The notes under the pieces are model-generated. The model made no database searches, was not told the DNA's origin, and saw only the letters and a program-made list of their open reading frames with translations. A stretch of 64,000 bases of DNA. Origin: Peromyscus leucopus. Lineage: Eukaryota; Chordata; Mammalia; Rodentia; Cricetidae. Numbering within the stretch: position 1 is the stretch's first letter; each line of letters starts with the position of its first letter. The translations under genes and the position numbers were made by a program. This document shows positions 39,690-50,444 of this stretch, piece after piece. Location: positions 64,617,436 to 64,681,435 of the forward strand of contig NC_051073.1 of assembly GCF_004664715.2 (NCBI RefSeq), given 5' to 3'.

Positions 39690-41595
39690 CTGTGTGTTGA
39701 ATGTTTGGTCCCCAGCCAGCAACGCTGTTTTGGAGGTTATGAAACTTTGGGAATTGGGGCTGGCTGGGAGAAGTAGGTTCCTCAGGTTGTCCTTATGAAA
39801 GACCCGGTCACGGTTCCTCCTCCTGGCTTTGCTTCCCATCGACCTACCACAAGGTGAAGCGCCTCCGCTGTGTCTATCACTGAGACAGTAGCATTATCAC
39901 GGGCATGGGGCTGAGCCACCGTGGATGGACCCTTTGAAACCACGGGCACAAATAAACCCCTCCTCTCTTCCATTGCTTATATAAGAGATTTTAGTCACAG
40001 CGATGTGAACCTGACTGATGCAGAATATTGGTACCAGAGAAATAGGGTGGTTGCAGTGACTGCCTCCTGATGTGGTTCAGAAGCCTTTGGGAGCTGGTTT
40101 GTGGGAGCAATGTGGAAAAGTTTGGTGAAGTGGGCAAGAGGGGCGTGGGGTGCTGTAAACGGGTGAGTGGGGGGTTGTGCTGAGAGCCAGATCAGAAGGC
40201 TGAGAAGAACTGGTTTGTGGGTTAGCAGACTGGTTCACTGCTGAGTAGACTGTTGAGGGCAATTCTTCCTCAGCTTTCCTCTTGCTGGCCAGCACTCTCC
40301 AGTCCAGTCAGAGCTTGATTTCTGTTTTGTGACAGGGTGTGTCATAAAAACCACAGACACAGAGGCCAGGCTCACCAGGCTCCAGGTTGAAGGCAAGGTT
40401 CTTTGGGGACTTGGCACGAAGGCCATGGAGGACCCAGTCTGCATTTTGTTCACGGCTGGAGAATATACGAGGCTGAACTAAAGGCGACGGACTAGTTGAT
40501 AGGGCAGAGCGGATTCTTCAGGCAGGTTAGCGTTCAGCTGTGGCGTAGTTGATTGCTGGCTGCTTTTGTCCAGGCTAGACTTGATTTACTCACTGTCAAG
40601 TGCTTCCTTTAAGGGACAAGGCAGTGAGGGTTGAGAAGGAAGAGCAGAACAGAAAGACTTAAGACACGTGCGGTGTGGTCGGAAGGCTGCTGTGAACATG
40701 GTGCTGAGGAAGGATGGTTCCTGAAGAGGTTAGGACAGCTGCGAAGCCACCAACCACTCTACACTGGGCCACAGAAAAGAAGCCCCGAGGGCTTCCCGGG
40801 AATTGGCTAAGACTTCAACCATGGCAGGCTCTAGGGCGGAAACAATTAACTCATTAAGAACCTTCCACTTGTGGATGAGAGCCTTGCCCAGGCACATGGC
40901 CTGCAAAGTGCAGCCTAGGGAAGTGTTTTCCTGAGTCTCATTTCACTGTTCTCTGCTGCCCAGGAACTCAGAGGCCAGCGCAGCCAGCGTCCAAGGAGGT
41001 ACCACTCTAGCTGGTCGTTATCCACGTGATCCTGGTTGGAGGGTCATAGCGACTTCCAACCAGATTTCAAAGGGAAGGCTGGGAGGCCAGGTAGACAATG
41101 TGTGGCAGGGTGGGAGTCCACGCAGGCAGATTGTGTGGAGTTGTGAGGGTAAACCCCAAGCTGCAGTGTAGACTCCAGGATGCTGGAGCTAGCAGCATTC
41201 TGCACTTGTTCTTTTGAGTAATGTGGAACTATTATGATGCTTGGAGGTAACTGAAGTTAGTTCATTTTACATGAGATGGTCACGAACTCTTGGAAGTCAG
41301 GGGCAAAATATTATGCCTGAGCGGGAAATGCCCTCTGGAAGCTTATGTGTTGCCTGCTTGGACCCTAGCTGGTGGCAATAAGTTGGGAGGTTGTAGCAAC
41401 TTTGTGAAGTGGAACCTAGGTAGAGGAAGTATGGGTGTAACTTGGAAGGTTATACCTCGGCCCCAGTTCCTTCCTCTTAGCTCTGCTTCCATCAGATGAG
41501 CTGCTGTGGTGGGCGGAGCTGAGATAAATCCCTCCTCCTTTCAGTGGTCTCACTTAGCTCTTTGATAACAGTACCAAGAGCCATATGAATGAGTC
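39690..41595 (+). mobile_element. LTR-like composite element (terminal repeats 39690-40020 and 41290-41595)
   Basis: Both ends show the same order: 'tgtttggtccccagccagcaacgctg' or 'tgcttggaccctagctggtggcaa', then 'ggaggttatg/ggaggttgta', then 'gagctgag', 'aataaacccctcctctcttcc' or 'ataaatccctcctcctttc', and 'cacagcgatg/aacagtacc'. The interior (40020-41290) follows the left repeat with 'ttggtaccagag' and has no frame worth calling. This looks like a non-autonomous retroelement with LTRs of about 300 bases. I know the terminal sequence as a common rodent repeat but not its name. Confidence 0.5.
40210..40342. repeat. Copy 2 of a local duplication
   Basis: Partner of 38965-39077, inside the composite element. 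The extra 20 bases here (about 40232-40251) create a small internal duplication ('gactggttcactgctgagta' beside 'gactgttgag'). Confidence 0.85.
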
Positions 41596-41759
41596 TTCCA
41601 GCTCTAACTTACTTACTCCTGTGAAGTGCTTCGTTTAAGTGACAAGGCAGTGGGAATTGCCTGAAACTGTCTGGACTATAGGCACGGAACTGTGCCCAGC
41701 TTACAGAATGCTTTTTAAAATATTTAAAATACCTTTACTCTGAAACTGTGAAGGTAAAA

Positions 41760-41763
<4 letters not shown>

Positions 41764-41798
<35 letters not shown>

Positions 41799-41801
41799 GT
41801 G
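41764..41801. repeat. (GT)n microsatellite
   Basis: GT units with one GC interruption. Confidence 0.95.
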
Positions 41802-41869
41802 TTAGTCAGTTCTCTCCTCTGTGGGTTCCAGGGATTACGTGTTGTTGGTTGTTTTTCATTCTTTGTTCT

Positions 41870-42175
41870 TTGCTCCTTGACTGGCCCCTAGCATCCTCCT
41901 CTCCTTGTTCTCTGGCTCCTTCCTCCTCCTCCTCCCAGATTTCTTCTCCCATTTATTTGCTCTGCTCTCCAGCCCCACCTGTCTTTTTTTCTGCCTCGCT
42001 ATTGGCTGTTCAGCTCTTTATTAGACCATCAGGTGTTTTAGACAGGCAAAGTAACACAGCTTCACAGAGATAAACACATGCAACATAAAAGAATGCAACA
42101 CAGCTTTGCATCATTAAAACAAATGTTCCACAGCATAAACAAATGTAACACATCTTAAAATAATATTCTACAACA
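41870..42175 (-). repeat. LTR fragment, same family as 23615-24076
   Basis: On the - strand it begins TGTTGTAGAATATTATTTTAAG and contains 'ctgatggtctaataaagagctgaacagccaatagc'. Only the U3 and start of R are present; the rest is missing at the 41870 side. Confidence 0.75.
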
Positions 42176-42254
42176 ATTGCACTCACATTTTTAGGTTTAG
42201 TGGCAAGCTGCTAATTTACTTGATGAGAAATCTTGCTGGCACTTACTTTGGTTT

Positions 42255-42360
42255 GTGTTAAGAGTCTCCCTCTGTAGTTCACGCTGGCTAGAACAATAGT
42301 AATTCTCCTGCCTCAGCCTTCAGTGCTGGGATTACAGATGTGAGCTGCCATACCTGGCTA
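42255..42360 (-). repeat. B1-like fragment
   Basis: 'gagtctccctctgtagttcacgctggctagaacaatagtaattctcctgcctcagccttcagtgctgggattacag'. Confidence 0.65.
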
Positions 42361-42414
42361 GAAAAAGAATTTTTTGTGAGTTTTGCTTTCACATCTCACC
42401 CAGCAGAGGTTCCA

Positions 42415-42570
42415 GACATTGGGCTGGTGAGGTGGTTGAGCAGGTAAAGGCACTTGCCACCATGCCTCACAACCCGAGTTTGATTTCTGAGAACTGGCTC
42501 TCCTGACTTGTCCTTTGCCCTCCATATGAGTACATACACATAAATAAATACATGTAATAAAATTAAAGTT
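42415..42570 (+). repeat. B3 SINE
   Basis: 'attgggctggtgaggtggttgagcaggtaaaggcacttgccaccatgcc' to 'acataaataaatacatgtaataaaatt'. Confidence 0.78.
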
Positions 42571-42827
42571 ATAGGCATTAACTAGGTGCAAGTGTTTATA
42601 ACGCAAGGAGACTGTGTTTTAGAGGTTGTTTCACGGAGGTGTTGTGTGTGTGAGAAAAACACCAGACCTTCCTGCCCTGCTTCTTTGCGTCAGCGTCTTG
42701 CTGTGGCCGTGATGAGGTCATGTACCACCATGCCCGGCAAAACCAAACCAAACCAAACCAAAAAACCCAAAACGACTTTCCTTGGCAGCACTCTGTAAAT
42801 GTAACACATCCTTAGCCCTTCTCCCTC

Positions 42828-42930
42828 CATTTTTTGGAGATAGGGTCTCCCCATGGGGCCCAGGACAACCTTGAACTCAAAATCTTCCTGCCTTTCCCCA
42901 TCCCCTGACACTGGGATTCTAGGTATTCTT
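42828..42930 (-). repeat. B1 fragment
   Basis: 'ttttttggagatagggtctccccatggggcccaggacaaccttgaactc' to 'cactgggattctagg'. Confidence 0.65.
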
Positions 42931-42965
42931 GATGCCATTTTCTTTTTCTTTAAAACAGGAGTTAG

Positions 42966-43125
42966 AGTAGTCTAGGCATGGTGGTGCATGTGGTAAATCC
43001 CAGCACTCAGAAGACAGAGGCAGGTGGATGTCTATGAGTTTGAGGCCAGTCTGGTTCACATAGTGAGTGACAGGCCAGCCAGGGCTCCATAGTGAGACCC
43101 TGTCCCAAACAAGAAACAAAACAAA
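42966..43125 (+). repeat. B1 SINE
   Basis: 'agtctaggcatggtggtgcatgtggtaaatcccagcactcagaagacagaggcagg' to 'gtgagaccctgtcccaaac'. Confidence 0.88.
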
Positions 43126-43129
43126 GCAA

Positions 43130-43710
43130 CAACAAAAGAAAGGAAATAGTAGAAAAGGTTATTAAATATCAGTTAGCTCTCTTTCCCACTTTCCCACTAT
43201 TACGTCTACTGATATTTCTAAATTGTAGCTGTGTTCACAATGTCTGAGCTTAGATAATATGGTGGTTATCAGTATTTTTCAATGCTAAAGTATTTTGTTT
43301 GGTTAATTAATAAAAATTTCCCTTATATTATTCATTTTATATATATATATAATATTGTCTAAAATTGACAAATAATAATTGTATGTGTCTTGAGGACACA
43401 GTGTACACACACTTGTATAAACACACTAAAATTTAATGATCAGGTCAGCGTGATTGGCATACCTGGCACCTCAGACATCATTTCTTTGGGTTGGGAACAG
43501 TTAAAATCTTCCCTAGTAGGTATTTGAGACATTGTTTCATGTTGTTCACTCCAGTTGTCCTAAAGCGCAGAAGGACATCCCGTTACTGGTTAGCTATCCT
43601 TTCTCCATCTTGATACATTGTTGCGTTTTAGTAACTGTTTAGGAAATCCAATAACTTTGAGCTATTGTCCCTGAGCCGCCTGGCAGAATAAATATTTAGA
43701 GAAAAAATAT
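43130..43710. other. Intron 1 with a possible L1 3' UTR trace
   Basis: 43360-43650 resembles an old L1 tail ('acaaataataattgtatgtgtc..', 'cactaaaatttaatgatcagg', 'gggaacagttaaaatcttccc'); strand and family uncertain. Confidence 0.35.
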
Positions 43711-43714
43711 CCAT

Positions 43715-43845
43715 GGACCCATGCTTGTAATCTCTGACCTTGAGAGGGTGAGGCAGGGGCGTTGCCTTAAGTTTGAGGTCAACTTTGGCTATATAGCGAG
43801 TTCCAGGCCAGCCTGGGCTATCTAGTAAGACCGTCTCAAAAGAGC
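43715..43845 (+). repeat. Old B1-like SINE
   Basis: 'acccatgcttgtaatctctgaccttgagagggtgaggcaggggcgttgcc' to 'cagcctgggctatctagtaagaccgtctcaaaag'. Confidence 0.65.
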
Positions 43846-43929
43846 TAACTCACCTCTCCCCCAAACACCCCCAACAACCTCACAAACACTAAAGAAATTT
43901 TGGCTTGTAAGTGACTTTTGAAGACTGCC

Positions 43930-44030
43930 TGGTCTCAGTAACAAGGTTTATAATCACAGCACTGGGGAGGTGGATGCAAGATCAGGATTAAAGTCTATCC
44001 TGAGCTACGGGGTAAGTTCCTGCTCAGCCT
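43930..44030 (+). repeat. Old B1-like SINE fragment
   Basis: 'ctggtctcagtaacaaggtttataatcacagcactggggaggtggatgcaagatcagg'. Confidence 0.5.
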
Positions 44031-44034
44031 CGTG

Positions 44035-44625
44035 CCTGCCCTAGTTTGCTGTTCCCGAGGTGCTGCATTATGCAGTCCACATCAGTGTGGTAGCGCTGTT
44101 GCAAGGAACTGTTGTGAGGCACACTGTTGATTTGGAGAGGCAAAATCTTAAAGATTAGTACATACTTTAAATCGCCATCTGGTGAGCTGATGCGCTGTTT
44201 AACAAATCAACTGAAAGTGTGTCAAAACAACTCTTATTTTGCTTATGATTCAGGAGTCAGAAGTTTTGGAAAGAGCCTGGCTGGAGGGTTCATCTCTGAC
44301 TCATCTCTAGCATCCTCTGAGATGGCCGAGGCTAGAAGACGCACTTCAGCATGGCTCCTTCATTTCGTGTGGCTGATGTCCTGGCATTCATGGATCTCTC
44401 TGTCCTTTCCACACGACATTTCCTTTGTCTCTTTCCATGTACCTTGGGCTTCTTACTGCGTGCTATTGCTAGTGTAGTTGTATGTTCAAAGTAGTTTACC
44501 TCTAAGAGGTAAGACAGTTAAGCGGTGGAGAGTTTTGCCTGGACTAGCAATGTTAATGTTATCACATTCTCCTAAGGTGCCACCCAGCTCAAGGGGGCAG
44601 AGAACTGTAGTCACTTTGTGTATGT
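44035..44625. other. Intron 1, nothing recognised
   Basis: The 116-codon frame at 44127-44477 shows no domain or splice signals. Confidence 0.4.
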
Positions 44626-44627
44626 GT

Positions 44628-44842
44628 ATGTGTGATGTTGGGGATTGAACCTCTGGTCTCATGCATGCTAGGTAAGTGTTTCTCCAACAGGTTCTGTCTC
44701 CAGGCTTCTGTTTCTACTTTTTATTTTGAAATAGAGTCTCGTTTGCCCAGACTGGTCTTGAATTTACTCTGTAGCTCAACAGGTCTTGATCTGTCTCCTG
44801 AGTAGCTGGGATTACAGACATGTGCCACTAGGCCCTGCTGGA
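44628..44842 (-). repeat. B4-type SINE
   Basis: An ID-like antisense half ('gggattgaacctctggtctcatgcatgctaggtaagtg') is followed by a B1-like half ('gagtctcgtttgcccagactggtcttgaatttactctgtagctc..gctgggattacagacatg'). Confidence 0.7.
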
Positions 44843-44884
44843 CTCTTCTTCTTAACTGGGGGTGGCAAAGTCATGTTGCAGGTG

Positions 44885-45115
44885 ATTGATATTGTTTTCT
44901 TGTTGCCACAGCAGAATACCTCAAAAAGTAACTGAAGGACAGAAAGGGGGCTTTATTTCCTCTCATGGTTTGAGAGGACACAGTCTGTCACATGGGAAAG
45001 CTTGGCCGGGGTGCTAGGTGGCTGGTTACATTGCATCTGCAGTCAGGAATCAGAGAGACCAGTGCTGGAATGTCATTGCTGCTTTCCAGCCTTAAGCCAC
45101 GGTGAGGAAAGTTAA
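44885..45115 (+). repeat. Group A rodent repeat, old copy
   Basis: 'cttgttgccacagcagaatacctcaaaaagtaactgaaggacagaaagggggctttatttcc'; decayed. 45180-45300 may hold another old repeat ('ccttgcagcctctgcagtgtgagccaaac'). Confidence 0.55.
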
Positions 45116-45341
45116 AATGCAGTGAGGTTACATAAAGCAGGACAGTTAGTTTTGCCGCTTGATATCTCCTTCATGTTTCAGTGTAGCATGTGGCCCTCAC
45201 TAGAAGGAATTACCATGCCTTTGGACTTGGCTTGCAGCCTCTGCAGTGTGAGCCAAACAACTAAAAAACTAAAAAATGAAACTTACCCACACTAAAGGAA
45301 GGTGCTTTGCCCATCAAGTTGATGACTTGAAGAGTTCCCAG

Positions 45342-45500
45342 TATTGACGGGCAGTGGTGGCGCACGCCTTTTATCAAACCAGCACTCGGGAGGCAGAGGC
45401 GGATGGATTCCTGTGGGTTTAAGATCAGACTGGTCTACATAGTGAATTCCGGGACAGCCAGGGCTGTGGAGAGAGACTCTGTTTCAAACCCCGCCCCCTT
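45342..45500 (+). repeat. B1 SINE
   Basis: 'gacgggcagtggtggcgcacgccttttatcaaaccagcactcggg' to 'gagagactctgtttcaaacc'. Confidence 0.9.
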
Positions 45501-45659
45501 CCACCTCCCAACAAAATAAAACCAAAACAATAGAGTTCCTGGTACCACAAAAGGTATCGGGAAACGATTCTCACACGGGAGGAGAGAGTGTGGTTTGACA
45601 GAACTTTTTTGAAGGACAGTAAAATACCTCATAATTTAATAAAAAATTATTGTTATTTG

Positions 45660-45840
45660 GAGTGCGTGCGCGTGCGTGCGCGCCTGTGGGCACCTGTGCA
45701 TACACGATGTGTGTGAGCCCTTGTGCCAAGTTGTACATTAAGGAGTCAGAGGTCAGCTCGTGGGTTCTGGAGGTTGAACTCAGGTCGCCGGGCTTGCATG
45801 GTGAAGCGCCTTCACCTGCTGAATCATTTTGCTGACTCAC
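45660..45840 (-). repeat. B3-type SINE with alternating GC/GT head
   Basis: Antisense: 'agtcagaggtcagctcgtgggttctggaggttgaactcaggtcgccgggcttgcatggtgaagcgccttcacctgctg'. The tail side 45661-45690 is alternating purine-pyrimidine (GCGTGC repeats). Confidence 0.75.
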
Positions 45841-45861
45841 AATTTAAAGAACATATATTTG

Positions 45862-46010
45862 GAGCCTGGAAAGATGACTTACTGGGTAAAGGTGATTTCC
45901 ATCAAGCCTGACAAACTTGACGTGATCCCTGGGACCCACGTGGTGGAACGAGAGAGCTACCTCCCATGCAGGCTGTCCTTTGAACACACACAGACATGTA
46001 CAAATGAACA
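45862..46010 (+). repeat. B3 SINE
   Basis: 'agcctggaaagatgacttactgggtaaaggtg' to 'cctgggacccacgtggtggaacgagagagctacc'; head-to-head with the preceding B3. Confidence 0.72.
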
Positions 46011-46019
46011 CAAAGGACA

Positions 46020-46840
46020 TATTTGGATTGGTAGTTTTATATTGGGACTACATTACGAGTAAGAATAGGTGTGGCATGTACAGTTAGTGCAGACAAGGAT
46101 ATTTATGAGAGCATTATTAATCAGGACGGAGGAAAGATAATGCCAGGTCATGTAGACTGTTGGCAAAGCAGAACAGTATTTAGCTGTGAAGGTAGACTAG
46201 TGCAGGGCCCTGACTTGATCCAGTACTTCAGAAAGGAAAAGCAGCAGCAGCAGCAGAAGAAAGAGATGGCTGACATGAGTGAAGTTGTCCACGTAGATTA
46301 GACCCCTCCTAAAGCCACGTGTTTATTCCTCACACGCTACTGAGGTGTCTGACAGACAGCCTAGTTTACAGATGTGAGACAAAGGACAGATGTGACACAC
46401 GGGTTTTAATTAAGTGGTAGAGAGTGATTTTGATTTCAGTTTGGCCCTGATTCTGAGCAGAGTCTTACATCAAGACTTGGCCCTTCTGGCCCCTCTGCCT
46501 GATGGACATGCAGGGGTCACGCAGGACTCCTTTGCAGACTAGCCCATGCTCAGCTTAATGCCCTTCTGTCCCTATTTTGAAATTCTGAATAATTTTTAAT
46601 TATTTAATTTTTGTATTATTTCTTGAAAATTATGTCACCCATAATTTTTACCCATGAGCTTAGCTTTTACATTTTAAAAAGTTAAAAAAGAAAACTTATA
46701 ATCTATGAACACTATATAGAATTTCAGTGTCTGTAAAGCTACATACTTTCTATAGCTACCCTACCCCTGGCTTCTCCTCCTCTCTCTGCCTCCCATCATC
46801 ATAAGGTTGAGTGCAGTAGCTCTCTGTATCTGTGGGTTCT
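46020..46840. other. Intron 1, possible L1M trace then unrecognised DNA
   Basis: 46030-46250 has faint L1M 3' words ('gagagcattattaatcagg', 'cagaacagtatttagctgtgaa'). 46560-46760 is AT-rich and unassigned. Confidence 0.35.
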
Positions 46841-46844
46841 ATAT

Positions 46845-46880
46845 GTGTCTGTCTGTCTATCTGTTCATCCGTCTATCTAT

Positions 46881-46925
<45 letters not shown>
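46845..46925. repeat. (TCTA)n microsatellite
   Basis: About 15 TCTA units with a few variants on the left. Confidence 0.95.
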
Positions 46926-47037
46926 ACCACAGACTGAAGATATCTAGAAGAGAGAAAATTGTGTCTGAAATGAGCATTTTTCTTGTCATTGTTCCTAAAT
47001 AATATATATGACAACTATTTACATATTAAATATTGTA

Positions 47038-47041
<4 letters not shown>

Positions 47042-47085
<44 letters not shown>
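47042..47085. repeat. (GT)22 microsatellite
   Basis: Pure GT units. Confidence 0.95.
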
Positions 47086-47089
<4 letters not shown>

Positions 47090-48305
47090 GTTATATACAA
47101 ATACAACATCATTTTGTATCAGAGCCTTGACCATTTACAAAATTGGGAATCCGCATAGACAGGATGCCTTATGTTTGCTATTTGGTGCTTTACATTAACC
47201 TTACCAGTTTTTGCTCTAAACCATTCATTGTCACAGTGTTTTTCATGAAAGCATGAGGAGGTGGATTATATGGAGGATGCACATAATATACGTGAAAAAA
47301 GTAGATTAAGTAATAGAATGCATGATATGACGCTCATAGGTTCAAACATATAACAAAAATCGGAGGGAGAGAGGAATGAGAAAGGCTGATCAGGGGCCAC
47401 TGTGTCATGGTGAGGGGTGACGTTATTGCGCTGTTGCACAGTAGAGTGACTGAGGACAGTGATGTACTGTTTCAAAAAGTCAGGAAGCATTTTGAATGTT
47501 TTCAGGATGGAGAAGTGGCAGATGTGTGAGTTGGATCTGTTTAACCTGATGGAAGCACTGAACTGCAGGCGTGGATCAGAAGAGAACTTGGCACCTCTTT
47601 TGTACAGCGCTGCTCCTAGTTTATGGTTTTCTAGCCCCCGCTTTCCAAACTTGGATCCTCATATCAGATCAAGTCATAGCAGAATCGTCATTCTTGTCGC
47701 TTTTCCCGGCTCCAGCATTGGCCTTTGTACTGCCCCCACTCCCAATTCTGTTCTTTCCTTTTCTTTCACTGTTTTCTTGAGGTCTTTTTCTCTCCTTCAG
47801 ACATGTCTTGCAGGTGTGTTTGGGCTCATTTTTATTGTCATGAACATAGGAATCATAAGTATTGCTGATTGTCTTGCTGCCACCAAATAGGTTCTGAATC
47901 CCAATCCACAGATGTCACCTGGTGTGTGTTGCACAGTTTGGCTAACGTAAATGTTTGTCTCCGTACTGTTGCTGGTGGAGGACACTGGTCACAGTGTGTT
48001 CCCCCTGACGTCGCCCTTGGTCACGGTCTTCCCGGTCTGGTGATCACTGTGTTGTCTGTCGGTGATGGCTGTGAGACAGCAGTGTTTGTTTCTGTGTGTC
48101 ATATAGCTTTGCGGTAGACTCCTGCCAACCTCTGGTACTCTAGGTTTGATCCCGGCACACCCCAGCCCCAAAGAAAAGACCATTAACATTCATGGAACAA
48201 AAAGATACAACCTTGAACAAAATGAGTTGTACAAGTACATTCTGAAACAATATGGGGAAGTTAATCATGAAATGAGTATGAGACAGTAAATTATTTTTAA
48301 TATTG
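47086..48305. other. Intron 1, nothing recognised
   Basis: The 143-codon frame at 47459-47890 is rich in Ser/Leu/Phe and matches nothing I know. 48125-48175 resembles an ID tail ('taggtttgatcccggcacaccccagcccc'). Confidence 0.4.
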
Positions 48306-48309
48306 TGTT

Positions 48310-48700
48310 TGTTTTACTGGTTAGTTTTTTTTATTAACTTAATATAAACTATAGCTTCATCTGGAAGAAGGAACCTCAATTGACAAATTGCCTCCATCAG
48401 ATTGGCCTGTGGGCATGCCTGGCATTTTCTTGATGGATGATTGATGTGGGAGGGCCCAGTAGTCCACTGTGGGTGCTGCCACTCAGGGCAGGTAGGTGGT
48501 CCTGGGCTGTGTAAGAAAGCAGGCTGAGAAAGCCATGGGAAGCAAGCCATTGAGCATCCTATCTCTGTGGTCTTTGTATCAGTTCCTTGGCTTCCCTGGG
48601 TGATGGATGGTACCTGTGAGCGGGTAAATCCTTACCTCCCCAAGCTGCTTTTGGTGGAGGTGTTTAGCATCACAACAGAGAAGCCAACTATGGTGTTTGG
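48310..48700 (-). repeat. Group A rodent repeat, reverse orientation
   Basis: 'aggaacctcaattgacaaattgcctccatcagattggcctgtgggcatgcctggcattttcttgatggatgattgatgtgggagggcc' is the reverse of the 26095 copy. Confidence 0.8.
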
Positions 48701-48949
48701 GAATAGGGAGGAGATTCTGCTACAGTTTGTTAGAGCTGAAAAGTGATACAAGGACCATATGAAACAAGTATAACAAAGTTCAGATAATTGTGACAATTAG
48801 GTAAGTACAATGTTTTTGTGTCCTTGACGCATTTTGTAAGGTTACAAAAGACATAACTGTGACACTTCATATTTGATAACAAAAGTTCAACCAGAATGTT
48901 GAATTGTATGTGAAGATTTCCCCAAATATTTATTACTTTTTCCAGAGGA

Positions 48950-48953
<4 letters not shown>

Positions 48954-49016
<63 letters not shown>
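48954..49016. repeat. (TG)n microsatellite, longest in the window
   Basis: About 31 uninterrupted TG units. Confidence 0.95.
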
Positions 49017-49018
<2 letters not shown>

Positions 49019-49585
49019 GTTGTCAAGATGTATATTCTAAAAGTACTTATTCCTAAATATTTGTTATACAAAGAATTCTCAGCAAAAACTATTTGTTTCT
49101 GAATCTTTTGAAAAGAAGCCCAACGTCCAAAGTTTTGGAGTAGTTATGCTCTTATAGTATTTATTAAACTTCCTTCAAAAAACCCATACCCTTTTAAGTA
49201 TGGCAGAAATCTAGCTATTACAATAGAAAAGTTCTATATGAGTTACAAACCCATTTAGATCAAAATGTCACTCAGAACTGTAGAATGCCATTGTAGAGAC
49301 CTCTTGCTTGTCAATCAGCCATTGTTTGCAGTGTGTAATCTTTCTGTGATTAGAGCGCAGATGCCTCGGTGCCGCCGCCTTGCTATGATCCCAGCAGATG
49401 TAAACAATGGCTTCTCTTTTGATTGGGATCCAGCAGCTGTACTCTGATCATAGGGGCTGGAAATGGTTATTGAAGTAAAACGTGACAGTAATGTAGAGGT
49501 TTATTTGATCCTAAGAAACTTAACACATGCTTGGTATCTACCCAGGAACACCCCCACCCAGTATTAAGAATGTCCTGGTATTCGT
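49017..49585. other. Intron 1, repeat-free, possible conserved element
   Basis: 49265-49480 has balanced composition and packed factor-like motifs: CAGATG E-box, GTAAACA forkhead and AACAATGG SOX overlap near 49397-49411, and CAGCTG near 49434. No SINE similarity. Function is inference. Confidence 0.4.
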
Positions 49586-49590
49586 TCTTT

Positions 49591-49623
49591 CATCCATCCA
49601 TCCATCCATCCATTCATCCATTT
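49591..49623. repeat. (ATCC)n microsatellite
   Basis: About seven units at the A-tail side of an antisense B1. Confidence 0.9.
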
Positions 49624-49624
49624 A

Positions 49625-49735
49625 TTGTTTTTGAGAAAGGCCTCTGTAGTCCATGATGACTCAGGACATGAGATCCTCCTGTCTCTGTTTCCTGTGTGCT
49701 GGGATTAACCGGCATGTGCCATCATACTTGTCTCT
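49625..49735 (-). repeat. B1 SINE, diverged
   Basis: 'tttttgagaaaggcctctgtagtccatgatgactcagg' to 'tgctgggattaaccggcatgtgcc'. Confidence 0.7.
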
Positions 49736-50064
49736 TATTTTTGTTTAATGGGTCACTTGAGAAGTCATCTAGGCAGTCAGATAGGCAGTTCTGAGTCAGA
49801 GTGTTTGTCAGAGTCATATGGGAATCTTTTTCCAGAACACTTTGGGTCGATTCAGAGCGACTGAATCAGAGTTTTGGGGTGAACAAGGCTCGGCACAGAT
49901 AGTTTGGGAAAGCTTTGTGGGTCATTCCCATGTCAGCCCCCAAACACTTTGCTCTATCCATTAACCTAATATTTACAGGAAAAGCATACTTTTCTACCTG
50001 CCGTTTATTCTCTTTTTCTTATTTTGTCACTGTAGAACAAATATTTTCCTTTCTTTTTTGGGGG

Positions 50065-50145
50065 GTGGGGGTTAAGACAGGGTCTCTCTGTGTAGCTATG
50101 GCTGTCCTGGAACTCTCTCTGTAGACCAGGCTACAGATGCTAGGC
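50065..50145 (-). repeat. B1 fragment
   Basis: 'ggttaagacagggtctctctgtgtagctatggctgtcctggaactctctctgtagaccaggctac'; the head half is missing. Confidence 0.85.
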
Positions 50146-50302
50146 AGCTCTGTTGTAGCAGTGACAGTGATTTGTTGGGTTTCCTCCTTGTTGGGTCCTA
50201 GATAGATGAGTATTGCACAGCTTTGAAGTTTGTCCTATGATTCAGCTCATTTACATGGGGACGCTTTGACGCTTTAGGGTCATGAATTATTTATACGTAT
50301 TG

Positions 50303-50432
50303 TTTTTTTTCAAGACAGGGTTTCTCTGTGTTACAGCCTTGGCTGTCCTGTAACTTGCTCTATAGACCAGACTGGCCTTGAACTCACAGAAATCCACCTG
50401 CCTCTACCTCCTGAGTGCTGGGATTAAAGGCG
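50303..50432 (-). repeat. B1 SINE
   Basis: Antisense copy; GTCATGAATTATT at 50279-50291 and 50432-50444 marks the target duplication. Confidence 0.9.
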
Positions 50433-50444
50433 TCATGAATTATT

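Noticed and set aside
47459..47890. 143-codon frame that looks membrane-like
   Set aside because: Leu/Ser/Phe content comes from a pyrimidine-rich strand; no homology recognised and no exon borders.
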